Notes: generated from the sequence alone by a model not told the origin. Numbered from the stretch's first letter, positions 1-5,425 are shown. The stretch is DNA of 6,492 nt from Lachnospiraceae bacterium (GCA_024684065.1 JAIKXO010000251.1:1-6492), one strand, 5' to 3'. Translations and numbers: made by a program.

Positions 1-1
1 A

Positions 2-133
2 AGACAAACATATATGAACAACATATTTGCCAAAGAAATAGAATGCCCGAATTGTGGTGCCGCTTTTACTTACAACACAGGAATGCATCGAGTTTTTTGT
101 AACTACCGCGGTAACAGTTTTAAAAAGGAATAA
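2..133 (+). CDS. C-terminal end of a zinc-ribbon-like protein, partial at left edge
   Basis: The frame is open from the left edge to TAA at 131-133. The first ATG, at 14, has no ribosome binding site in the few bases before it, so the gene probably starts outside the window. From that ATG, 39 residues are read. They contain CPNCGAAF followed 14 residues after the second Cys by a third Cys in FCNYRG. This is the layout of a small zinc ribbon of CxxC...CxxC type, but the fourth ligand is Arg (CGC) where Cys (TGC) would be expected, one transition away. The site would therefore have only three cysteines and may bind zinc poorly or not at all. Function is unknown. It could be the tail of a longer cytoplasmic protein or a decaying remnant. 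Confidence 0.4.
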   Translation, partial: RQTYMNNIFAKEIECPNCGAAFTYNTGMHRVFCNYRGNSFKKE

Positions 134-198
134 CACACGCAGTAATACGCTGATGAAACAATCTGGCTCAATAAAATAGGCTTTTATAGAAAATATAG

Positions 199-205
199 GA
201 AGTAG
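199..205 (+). promoter_or_regulatory. Ribosome binding site of the gene at 212
   Basis: A purine-rich AGGAAGT stretch lies about six bases before the ATG at 212. It is a moderate Shine-Dalgarno match and supports this start over later in-frame codons. Confidence 0.45.
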
Positions 206-211
206 ATATAA

Positions 212-553
212 ATGACAATTGCTTTTGCAGAGCAGGAAGAAGAATGGCTTGAACAAGAGCCTTACAACGAGCATGTTAAAGAAGGCTGCCCGGAAGATAT
301 CAGGAAGACGCTTGAAGCCAAGCTTGAACGCCTCAGACCGGAAAGTGAAGAAATCTTGCTTGAAATGCGTGGGATGAGAAGACATTATGGGCCGACTCCC
401 TGCGGAGGGGCATATTCGGACATTTGGCTTTTAGACCATGACCATAATGTTGTGATGTATGAGGAGTGTGCGGGGATTGAAATTCATGAATATTCTAAAA
501 CAGGGGATTTACTGATGGCCACACATGGAATGATAGAGCCAGATGTCAAATAA
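212..553 (+). CDS. Small acidic hypothetical protein (113 aa)
   Basis: Complete reading frame of 113 residues, ATG to TAA, with a purine-rich ribosome binding site and a hairpin terminator about 20 bases after the stop. I do not recognise a named family. The N-terminal half (about residues 5-55) is very rich in Glu, Lys and Arg and should form one or two charged helices. The C-terminal half (about 58-105) starts with YGPTPCGGAYSDIWLL, has a His/Asp-rich turn DHDHN, and continues with alternating hydrophobic residues (VVMYEECAGIEIHEY), which suggests a small beta-sheet. There are three cysteines (26, 64, 86), no signal peptide and no membrane segment, so it is probably a soluble cytoplasmic protein. 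It stands alone between a degenerate zinc-ribbon remnant and a gene-poor region, consistent with accessory DNA. The function cannot be inferred. Confidence 0.75.
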   Translation: MTIAFAEQEEEWLEQEPYNEHVKEGCPEDIRKTLEAKLERLRPESEEILLEMRGMRRHYGPTPCGGAYSDIWLLDHDHNVVMYEECAGIEIHEYSKTGDLLMATHGMIEPDVK

Positions 554-572
554 CGGCAGGAGGGCAGAAATA

Positions 573-614
573 AAACGCTCACAGGTTTAATATGACCGGT
601 GGGCGTTTGTTTAT
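573..614 (+). terminator. Rho-independent terminator after the gene at 212
   Basis: AAACGCTCAC (573-582) pairs with GTGGGCGTTT (599-608), giving ten base pairs with one G-U, followed by a T-rich run (GTTTAT). An inner GGT/ACC pair can shorten the loop. It closes the small gene at 212-553. Confidence 0.75.
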
Positions 615-616
615 GA

Positions 617-640
617 ACTGTCCCCGGATGCTTGGACAGT
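617..640. repeat. GTCC/GGAC palindrome, copy 1 (inverted orientation)
   Basis: ACTGTCC and GGACAGT form a perfect seven-base inverted repeat around a ten-base spacer. Read on the minus strand, 633-652 matches the sequence at 1891-1909 with one gap and one mismatch, so this is an inverted copy of the longer repeat seen at 1016 and 1879. Confidence 0.6.
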
Positions 641-808
641 GAATTGCTTTCCCCGTCCATTTTTCTTTCGGAGGCTATTCCATTGCTGATTAGCATAAGC
701 ATTTTTCGCCGTCATTATTTAATCCTCTTGTGCCGGAGATTTTAAACGCCTCATCGCAGCATCTGGCATGCTGTTTAATTTCAGCAGATCAGCGAGATCG
801 GCGCGGGC

Positions 809-833
809 CATAAGTATGTGCCCTCGTACTTAT
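809..833. repeat. 25-bp stem-loop repeat, left copy
   Basis: ATAAGTA (810-816) and TACTTAT (827-833) form a perfect seven-base inverted repeat around the ten-base loop TGTGCCCTCG. The whole 25-base stretch occurs again, exactly, in opposite orientation at 2136-2160. The loop is not self-complementary, so the match is a true duplication and not just shared palindromic arms. Confidence 0.75.
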
Positions 834-1015
834 TATTTTCTTATTATCCTATGCCTGCTGTGTTTTATTTGGCAGATGCGTAAAAGGATTTTTCCTTACC
901 ATAATCCAGGGATATCCTGTTCATTATACGATCATGTTCTTTTCTTCATGATATGCTCATCTTATATATCGGCCGCCCATCATTATGGATAGTCCAAATG
1001 CACTGACTGGCCTTG

Positions 1016-1063
1016 GATATGGCAAGAGAAATAGATTCGCTGTCCAGTAGGCCGGACAGTAAA
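1016..1063 (+). repeat. GTCC/GGAC palindrome, copy 2, with conserved leader
   Basis: CTGTCC (1040-1045) and GGACAG (1054-1059) form a perfect six-base inverted repeat with an eight-base spacer. The 32 bases at 1016-1047 match 1879-1910 at 26 positions, including the exact block ATTCGCTGTCCAG. The right arm plus flank GGACAGTAAA recurs exactly at 2342-2351. Confidence 0.65.
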
Positions 1064-1246
1064 TTATTATATATCTTAAAAGGTCGTCGCATGTGAATTC
1101 CATATCTGAAAAAATCAATGACGCATTTCTGATTTGACGTTCAGCTGCGCATATATACTACTTCTAGCTCGTGCAATAAAGTCACCGATACGCACGCAGT
1201 TTTATAACGGGGTCATTTATTATGTATTTCTAGTCATAGCGATAAA

Positions 1247-1276
1247 TTGACCGAATGAGTCAGTAACAAATATACA
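1247..1276 (+). promoter_or_regulatory. Possible promoter upstream of the HTH gene
   Basis: TTGACC (1247-1252) and TATACA (1271-1276) are separated by 18 bases, a fair match to a housekeeping sigma promoter. It would start transcription about 230 bases before the ATG at 1512, giving a long leader. This is a pattern match only. Confidence 0.25.
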
Positions 1277-1497
1277 TGAGGATAAATCGGATGATTGCCT
1301 GTATTGCTGGGATATACGCAAAATAACGCATGCATTATTCTAGGAAATGGTTATAGGGAATGGGCGGTTCATTAAAATCGCAATCTTCTCTTCCAAATTT
1401 ACTACGCAACTGGAAACGGCTCATTGATACCCCGGGAAGGCCCGTGGGATTCATGGCTGAGATTCTTATGGCAGGCCCCCCCTGTCCGTAGTAGAAT

Positions 1498-1504
1498 GGA
1501 GGAG
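1498..1504 (+). promoter_or_regulatory. Strong ribosome binding site of the HTH gene
   Basis: GGAGGAG lies seven bases before the ATG at 1512. It is a near-ideal Shine-Dalgarno sequence and is the main reason to believe this short frame in an otherwise non-coding region. Confidence 0.7.
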
Positions 1505-1511
1505 TATTATT

Positions 1512-1694
1512 ATGGACGAATTCATGACCCCGAAGATGGTAAGCAAGACTTTGCACATCGGAATGAACAAAACGTACAAGCTTTTCAAGCTGAAGGATTT
1601 CCCGTGCGTCAGGATCAGCAACCAGTGGCTGATCAAAAAGGATGATTTGATAAAATATATGGAGAAATATCGAGGGAGCCATATCTGCTTATGA
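1512..1694 (+). CDS. Excisionase-type helix-turn-helix DNA-binding protein (60 aa)
   Basis: Complete 60-residue basic protein with a strong ribosome binding site. The layout fits the small MerR-like/excisionase winged HTH group (HTH_17 type). MTPKMVSKTLHIGMNKTY (about residues 5-22) forms the helix-turn-helix, corresponding to the family pattern in which the first helix precedes a 'G-[ILM]-[SN]-K-x-x-Y' recognition helix. FPCVRISNQWLIKKDDLIKYM (about 30-50) gives the wing and the closing helix. Members of this family are DNA-binding accessory factors of tyrosine recombinases or small regulators in mobile elements. No integrase is next to it in this window, so it is an orphan here. It sits between the two inverted copies of a 25-bp stem-loop and among many palindromes, which are plausible binding sites by inference only. 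Its length is normal for the family and it appears intact. Confidence 0.75.
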   Translation: MDEFMTPKMVSKTLHIGMNKTYKLFKLKDFPCVRISNQWLIKKDDLIKYMEKYRGSHICL

Positions 1695-1834
1695 TCGCTA
1701 CGCCGGAGATCTATTAAAAAGACTCGTTACTATGCGAAGAAATCTATTTGTTAACCCCATGCTTAACGATACGGGATATTGGGGGCAATAAATTTGATTT
1801 CAGAGCTCTCATCTATGGACAATGACGCGAAGAT

Positions 1835-1855
1835 CACCGTCCATGGGGATGGACA
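1835..1855 (+). repeat. GTCC/GGAC palindrome, copy 3 (short type)
   Basis: GTCCAT and ATGGAC form a perfect six-base inverted repeat around GGGG. The 21-base unit matches 2326-2346 at 18 positions, with the shared start CACCGTCCA. Confidence 0.6.
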
Positions 1856-1878
1856 CATATAATTCATTTCAAATTGTA

Positions 1879-1926
1879 GATGTGGAAAGAGGAAAGCATT
1901 CGCTGTCCAGACATATGGCCGGTGAG
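1879..1926 (+). repeat. GTCC/GGAC palindrome, copy 4, degenerate right arm
   Basis: This shares 26 of 32 bases with 1016-1047. The left arm CTGTCC (1903-1908) is kept, but the right arm reads GGTGAG where GGACAG would be expected, so the hairpin is broken. Confidence 0.55.
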
Positions 1927-1934
1927 TGCTTTTT

Positions 1935-1956
1935 TAGTCCGGATTAAGTGGGACTA
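1935..1956. repeat. GTCC/GGAC palindrome, copy 5
   Basis: TAGTCC and GGACTA form a perfect six-base inverted repeat around a ten-base spacer, the same arm and spacer geometry as copy 1. It follows a run of six T residues. Confidence 0.5.
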
Positions 1957-2135
1957 TATGATTATAGCCTTGCAGGTAACGTCATGAGAATATTACGGGT
2001 TGGAATATTTAAAAATGCGAATGATACAAGCTGGGTATTATGATAACAGGTGAATAAGCCCGTCAGCCGCTTGGTCAGCGAATTAATTCACTGAAGCTTC
2101 CCTGATATGAAAATACAATGCAGGACATAAGAATG

Positions 2136-2160
2136 ATAAGTACGAGGGCACATACTTATG
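2136..2160. repeat. 25-bp stem-loop repeat, right copy (inverted)
   Basis: ATAAGTA (2136-2142), ten-base loop CGAGGGCACA, TACTTAT (2153-2159). The 25 bases are the exact reverse complement of 809-833. The identity stops sharply at both ends. Confidence 0.75.
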
Positions 2161-2325
2161 ATTATGCTAAATCTGCTTAGTGGTTGAAACGTGTCAGTAT
2201 GCCTGATGAAACAAATAGGAAAGGAGGAGCTCTGCAGCAAGTACGCCATAGAAAATAGACCGGCAATAGATAGGGGCGCGAAAAATGAAAGATAGCCCTT
2301 TTATAATGGACTGAGAGACAGGTAG

Positions 2326-2351
2326 CACCGTCCACGCGGAAGGACAGTAAA
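2326..2351 (+). repeat. GTCC/GGAC palindrome, copy 6 (short type)
   Basis: GTCC (2330-2333) and GGAC (2342-2345) flank an eight-base spacer. It matches 1835-1855 at 18 of 21 positions and shares GGACAGTAAA with 1054-1063, linking the two subtypes of the repeat. Confidence 0.55.
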
Positions 2352-2548
2352 AATATCAAGCATGGCCATATGCAGGGACAGAAAAAGCGGTTTCAGTGTC
2401 CATGGATATATTCTGTTTATGTAAAACAGGCACGGCACTGCCGGTTAAGGCGCCTCTTGATTTCGTTGAAAAACAACGGGTTTTATGATAGAGTTGGGGT
2501 GTAGCGCCATTGGATTTCAAATCGTTTTCTTTAGCTGGGGAGAGCTGT

Positions 2549-4189
2549 ATGGGCATATATCTAAATCCGGGATGCATTTCATTTGAAAATGCGGTAAACT
2601 CGGAAATATTCGTTGATAAAACAGAAATGTTGCTATACATTAATTCTGTTGTCCTGACAGAGCAGAAATATGTCTGCGTATCCCGTCCGCGAAGATTCGG
2701 GAAATCGATCGCCGCAAATATGCTCTGCGCATATTACGGAAAACCAGACAGCAGGGCACTGTTTGAAAAGTGCGCGGTGTCAGGGCACGAAGGCTGGGAC
2801 AGGCATCTTGGAAGATATGATGTGATAAGGGTTGTAATGACAGATTTCTTCAGAGAGGGGAGAGACGTGGAAAGCTCCCTCATCGGTATGCAGAAACGGG
2901 TTGTCAGGGATCTAAAGAAGGCATATCCGGATGTCGATTTTTATGATGAGGACGACCTGATCGGATCGATTGCCGATGTGTATCTTGAAAAAGGGCTGTC
3001 TTTTGTCATAGTCATTGACGAGTGGGATGCGGTTTTCCGTGAGTGCAAGGGGGATGCGAAAGGGCAGACAAGGTATCTTGATTTCCTCAGAGATTGGCTG
3101 AAGGGCAAAGATTACATAGCGCTCGCCTACATGACCGGCATTCTCCCAATTAAGAAATACGGAAAGCATTCGGCATTGAATATGTTCGATGAATACTCGA
3201 TGATCACCCCGATGCAGCTTGCGCCGTACACCGGCTTCACGGAGGAGGAGGTAAAAGGGCTGTGCAGCGCATATGGGCGGGATTACGAAAAGATGAAGGC
3301 CTGGTACGACGGGTATGACGTCAGTGACATTATCCCGCCTGACCCGAATTATGAAATGCAGGAAATGACCGGCAGGGAGCGGCCTGCAAAGCATTACCCG
3401 CTCTACAGCCCGCTTTCCGTTGTGAAGGCCGTGACGACAGGGTATATCCAGAATTACTGGAACAAGACCGAGACCTATGAGGCGCTGGCGGAATATATCC
3501 GCATGAATCTTGACGGCCTGAAGGATGCCGTGGTGCTGATGATGGACGGAGGCAGCGTCAAAGCCGATATTTCAACCTACCAGAACGATATGACCACCTT
3601 TGCCTGCAGGGATGACGTGCTGGCGCTCCTGATAAACCTGGGGTACCTAAAATACAATATGGAGACTAAAGAGGCGTCGATTCCGAACAAAGAGATACTG
3701 GACGAATTCAAGGCGTCGACAAAATCGGATGAATGGGTGGACGCTTTCAAGACCTTCAAAGCCTCCATGGAGCTCCTGGAAGCCATATGGTCTTCAGACG
3801 AGGAGAAAACGGCAGAGCTCATGGAGCTTTCCCATGACCGTGCCGCCAATAAGACATACAACAGTGAGGCTGCCCTGAGCTATGGCATCCAGTATGCCCT
3901 TTACGCCGCCAGGAAATACTATACGGCCATACAGGAGCTTGACACGGGGAAAGGGTATGCGGACCTGGTTTACCTGCCTTCGCCGAAATATCCCGGGAAG
4001 CCTGCCCTGCTGGTGGAGCTTAAATACAACAAGGATACGGAGACGGCGGCGGACCAGATAAGGTCCAGGAATTATCCGCAGATACTGGAGCATTATGAGG
4101 GGAACCTCCTGCTCGTCAGCGTGAACTATGACAAGGAAGCCGGGGGCGGGGGCTTTAAGAGGCATAGCTGCAGGATAGAGAAATATTAG
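2549..4189 (+). CDS. AAA-ATPase-like protein with C-terminal PD-(D/E)XK nuclease domain (546 aa)
   Basis: I choose ATG at 2549 (preceded by GGGGAGAG) over an upstream in-frame TTG at 2510. The protein then begins MGIYLNPG, as relatives do. The N-terminal ATPase domain (about 1-270, AAA-ATPase_like family) has DKT at 23-25 and the Walker A-type motif SRPRRFGKS (45-53). The Walker B strand is FVIVIDEWD (D157, E158). Further family features are TGILPIKKYG (196-205), FDEYSM (213-218) and WYDGYD (252-257). The C-terminal nuclease domain (about 430-546) shows GKGYADLVYL (Asp472), the catalytic pair ELK (Glu490, Lys492) and a following DQI. The chain closes with HSCRIEKY, so it is full length with all expected residues. 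It is presumably a cytoplasmic ATP-dependent nuclease. The substrate and biological role of this family are not established; mobility or defence roles are inference. The gene is monocistronic and lies just left of a tRNA-Thr fragment, suggesting cargo of an integrated element. Confidence 0.93.
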   Translation: MGIYLNPGCISFENAVNSEIFVDKTEMLLYINSVVLTEQKYVCVSRPRRFGKSIAANMLCAYYGKPDSRALFEKCAVSGHEGWDRHLGRYDVIRVVMTDFFREGRDVESSLIGMQKRVVRDLKKAYPDVDFYDEDDLIGSIADVYLEKGLSFVIVIDEWDAVFRECKGDAKGQTRYLDFLRDWLKGKDYIALAYMTGILPIKKYGKHSALNMFDEYSMITPMQLAPYTGFTEEEVKGLCSAYGRDYEKMKAWYDGYDVSDIIPPDPNYEMQEMTGRERPAKHYPLYSPLSVVKAVTTGYIQNYWNKTETYEALAEYIRMNLDGLKDAVVLMMDGGSVKADISTYQNDMTTFACRDDVLALLINLGYLKYNMETKEASIPNKEILDEFKASTKSDEWVDAFKTFKASMELLEAIWSSDEEKTAELMELSHDRAANKTYNSEAALSYGIQYALYAARKYYTAIQELDTGKGYADLVYLPSPKYPGKPALLVELKYNKDTETAADQIRSRNYPQILEHYEGNLLLVSVNYDKEAGGGGFKRHSCRIEKY

Positions 4190-4204
4190 CCGGCAGGCGA
4201 TTTC

Positions 4205-4229
4205 AAATAGGGTAGAAAAATAGGGTAGA
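4205..4229 (+). repeat. Tandem 12-base duplication
   Basis: AAATAGGGTAGA occurs at 4205-4216 and again at 4218-4229, with one base between. It lies 15 bases after the stop of the AAA-ATPase gene. It may be replication slippage or a paired protein-binding site. Confidence 0.5.
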
Positions 4230-4283
4230 GACAATTACTTGGTGCCATAGATCAAGCAATAACGCGGTATATGAGACTTTATG

Positions 4284-4332
4284 CACCGCATTGGTAGTGC
4301 GGGGGTCTCCAGTTCGATTCTGGACATCAGCA
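4284..4332 (+). tRNA. 3' half of a tRNA-Thr (GGT), 5' half missing; probable attachment-site remnant
   Basis: The anticodon arm is complete: CCGCA (4286-4290), loop TTGGTAG (4291-4297) with anticodon GGT at 4293-4295, and TGCGG (4298-4302). It is followed by a five-base variable loop GGGTC, T arm TCCAG-TTCGATT-CTGGA (4308-4324), acceptor 3' strand CATCAGC (4325-4331) and discriminator A (4332). CCA is not encoded. A matching 5' acceptor strand GCTGATG and a D arm with GG should lie in the preceding 26 bases but do not, so this cannot fold as a whole tRNA. Similarity to tRNA-Thr begins at GCA, just before the anticodon stem. Such a sharp 3'-half fragment is typical of the displaced end left when a tyrosine recombinase integrates an element into a tRNA gene. 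A simple pseudo-tRNA is the alternative. Confidence 0.8.
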
Positions 4333-4334
4333 GA

Positions 4335-4365
4335 GCGGCCTGCCTATGGTGGGCCGTATTTTTTT
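4335..4365 (+). terminator. Rho-independent terminator of the tRNA-Thr fragment
   Basis: The arms 4335-4344 and 4348-4357 pair over ten positions (core CGGCC/GGCCG, three G-U wobbles) with a three-base loop, followed by ATTTTTTT. It starts two bases after the tRNA discriminator, as expected for the original tRNA terminator. It can also end transcripts from the AAA-ATPase gene. Confidence 0.8.
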
Positions 4366-4447
4366 GTCTGAAAAATATAATATAAAAAGATTGCGAATAG
4401 AGAGAATGGGAGAGCCGTCGCCTGGGCTGAAAGGGCCTGGGAATCAG

Positions 4448-4555
4448 GTAACAGGAACCGGCAGATCCTATGCCTTGGGTTATAACTTAGCCCTCAGGTA
4501 TCTGGAGGCAGGCGATACTGTAATAGCTACTATAAGAAAGCCTTCTGCAGATATA
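4448..4555 (+). pseudogene. N-terminal fragment of a short-chain dehydrogenase/reductase
   Basis: About 36 residues resemble the first beta-alpha-beta unit of a Rossmann-fold SDR enzyme. VTGTGRSYALGYNLALRY carries the nucleotide-binding glycine pattern TGxxxxxGxG-like, followed by LEAGDTVIATIRKPSADI, the second strand with the basic residue that often marks NADP(H) preference. The fragment lies inside a 120-codon open frame (4346-4708). The upstream part of that frame overlaps the tRNA terminator, and its downstream part is antisense to the XRE gene fragment, so the frame as a whole is not a real gene. There is no start codon with a ribosome binding site before VTG, and everything after the second strand is missing. 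It is a truncated remnant. Confidence 0.55.
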
Positions 4556-4596
4556 GTTTCGTTTGATATTCAGGAAATCAGGGATCTCTTCTTTGG

Positions 4597-4746
4597 TTAT
4601 CCTGCTGTCCGCTCATTCTCGATCTTTTCTATCCGGTCCGCTGAAATAAACTCCATAAGCTCAGAGGCATGCTGGCGTGTGAGCCCGGCCTCTTCCCGGC
4701 TGTTTTGATACGCATTCTTGTTTTCCTTAACGGATTTCTTGCCCAT
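4597..4746 (-). pseudogene. Truncated XRE-type helix-turn-helix regulator (49 aa)
   Basis: Read on the minus strand from ATG at 4746, with GGGAG seven bases upstream. The 49 residues MGKKSVKENKNAYQNSREEA and so on contain an HTH of the Cro/XRE group. SREEAGLTRQHASELME is the first two helices with the turn, and ISADRIEKIENER is the third helix region, where relatives go on to a conserved C-terminal part. Here a TAA comes directly after ERTAG, and the next bases are open in another frame (ITKEEIPDFLN...), so a frameshift or fusion ended the gene. Full-length relatives, as I recall them, are roughly 70-100 residues. The start and binding helices are intact, so a short DNA-binding peptide could still be made, but I treat it as a broken gene. 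It faces the dehydrogenase remnant tail to tail, and both end in the same 40-base interval (about 4556-4596), which marks a rearrangement junction. Confidence 0.65.
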
Positions 4747-4897
4747 AATCGACTCCCGTTATTCTTTTTCTATCTATCCGAAACTGATGTAATACTCGTC
4801 GGAACAAATCAATCAATGGAAAACAGATAATAATTGATCCGATGAATATTACAACGGATCCGCCTGGTTCTGAGTGGTTCATATTTGGGTGATTTTG

Positions 4898-4921
4898 GCG
4901 AATTAGAACCCTTTAATTCGC
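4898..4921. promoter_or_regulatory. Perfect inverted repeat upstream of the small operon
   Basis: GCGAATTA and TAATTCGC form a perfect eight-base dyad around an eight-base spacer. It lies between the divergent XRE fragment and the operon starting at 5008, with no T run, so an operator fits better than a terminator. The regulator is unknown. Confidence 0.35.
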
Positions 4922-5007
4922 TAAATCCGAGGTTTATCACGAACAGATTATAGCATATCATATCTGTATCATAAAGAACATGGAGCGGTAAAAAGGGGGA
5001 CAGACCA

Positions 5008-5160
5008 ATGGATGTCAGAGAACGGATCATGAAGATCAGGATCATAGAAAAGATGAAGGAACCAGAGCTTAAGGCATACTGCAATAAGCTTGGTATCAAA
5101 GATATGTCATATACACGTGTTGCCGGTGACGGAGACCCCGGCATCCGGAAGATAAGATAG
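5008..5160 (+). CDS. Small basic hypothetical protein (50 aa), first gene of a three-gene operon
   Basis: ATG at 5008 is preceded by AAAAGGGGGA at good distance, and the frame ends with TAG at 5158-5160. The N-terminal half (MDVRERIMKIRIIEKMKEPE, residues 1-20) reads as a strongly charged amphipathic helix. LKAYCNKLGIKD follows, and the last part is a Gly/Asp-rich tail ending in basic residues. There is no signal peptide or membrane segment. I do not recognise a named family. The stop is immediately followed by the ribosome binding site of the membrane-protein gene, so the two are almost certainly co-transcribed and probably translationally coupled. Residues show no metal or catalytic motif. 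The role is unknown; it may be a cytoplasmic partner of the downstream membrane protein. Confidence 0.65.
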   Translation: MDVRERIMKIRIIEKMKEPELKAYCNKLGIKDMSYTRVAGDGDPGIRKIR

Positions 5161-5178
5161 GTGGTGAGGATGATGATC

Positions 5179-5397
5179 ATGAGCATAATAATGTTGGTAA
5201 TAACCTTTTGGGTGATCAAGGCGGCTTTTCGTTTTTCCTGGGGATTGCTTAAGCTCGTGGCCGGCCTTATGCTGTTCCTGGCATTTCCCGCGGCATTGAT
5301 GATTTTGATGACAATAGGGATTACAGCTCTGCTGCTTATACCGTTCGGCATGTTTTCTGTCGGGCTGCCGCTGTTTAGGCGCGGGAGCGTGATTTAG
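5179..5397 (+). CDS. Small two-helix membrane protein (72 aa)
   Basis: The frame is open from a GTG at 5161, but the Shine-Dalgarno GGTGAGG (5163-5169) sits nine bases before ATG 5179, so that start is preferred; ATG 5170 or 5173 would be too close to it. The product is almost entirely hydrophobic. One segment covers about residues 2-13, then comes a short basic stretch KAAFRF. A long hydrophobic region follows at about 23-58, broken by a Pro near 37 and enough for one or two further passes. The C-terminus is basic (FRRG), likely cytoplasmic. No catalytic or transport motif is visible and I do not recognise the family. It lies between two soluble helical proteins in one operon, which suggests a membrane anchor or envelope-related role by inference only. 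Confidence 0.65.
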   Translation: MSIIMLVITFWVIKAAFRFSWGLLKLVAGLMLFLAFPAALMILMTIGITALLLIPFGMFSVGLPLFRRGSVI

Positions 5398-5425
5398 GGA
5401 AGAAATAGAGGAAGAAGGTGAGAAT

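Larger units (their letters stand above)
614..1511. other. Gene-poor stretch with dispersed palindromes
   Basis: I find no convincing gene here. The open frames present lack ribosome binding sites, have odd composition, and run across inverted repeats. What the stretch holds is palindromic elements at 617-640 and 1040-1059, a 25-bp stem-loop at 809-833, a near-perfect 18-base palindrome at 1322-1339 (AATAACGCATGCATTATT), and a possible promoter before the HTH gene. The DNA is AT-rich except for a GC-rich patch at about 1430-1490. Confidence 0.6.
1695..2548. other. Gene-poor leader region before the AAA-ATPase gene
   Basis: No frame here has both a ribosome binding site and plausible protein composition. 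The stretch holds palindromic repeat copies at 1835-1855, 1879-1926, 1935-1956 and 2326-2351 and the right copy of the 25-bp stem-loop at 2136-2160. A good AAGGAGG sequence near 2221 is followed only by frames that stop within about 20-25 codons, so it may mark a decayed gene. I see no strong promoter for the downstream gene. Confidence 0.55.

Noticed and set aside
149..180. GCTGATG followed by GGCTCA, reminiscent of a tRNA-Thr 5' end that might match the 3' half at 4284.
   Set aside because: Eight or nine extra bases lie between them and no GG-containing D loop or anticodon stem follows. The resemblance is too short to claim a split tRNA.
768..992. A 74-codon plus-strand frame in the gene-poor region.
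   Set aside because: It runs through the 25-bp stem-loop repeat, lacks a ribosome binding site and has Cys/Phe-rich composition typical of chance translation of AT-rich DNA.
1360..1491. A 43-codon plus-strand frame ending just before the ribosome binding site of the HTH gene.
   Set aside because: It has no properly spaced ribosome binding site (a purine run sits directly at the ATG), has unusual Pro/Gly-rich composition at its end and no recognisable domain. It may be a decayed leader, but I cannot support it as a gene.
809..2160. A complete transposon bounded by the 25-bp inverted repeats.
   Set aside because: There is no transposase between the repeats and no target-site duplication is visible at 801-808 versus 2161-2168.
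614..2400. Possible CRISPR array, because of recurrent GTCC/GGAC elements.
   Set aside because: The copies are diverged, irregularly spaced by hundreds of bases, and occur in both orientations. There are no regular spacers and no cas genes.
2510..2548. TTG at 2510 as the start of the AAA-ATPase gene.
   Set aside because: No ribosome binding site precedes it, and the family-type N-terminus begins at ATG 2549, which has GGGGAGAG directly upstream.
4346..4708. A 120-codon plus-strand frame as a complete gene.
   Set aside because: It begins inside the tRNA terminator hairpin and ends antisense to the XRE fragment. Only the central dehydrogenase-like part is meaningful, and it is listed as a pseudogene.
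4809..5351. A 180-codon minus-strand frame that looks like a membrane protein.
   Set aside because: It lies antisense to the first two genes of the small operon, whose starts, ribosome binding sites and spacing are much better.
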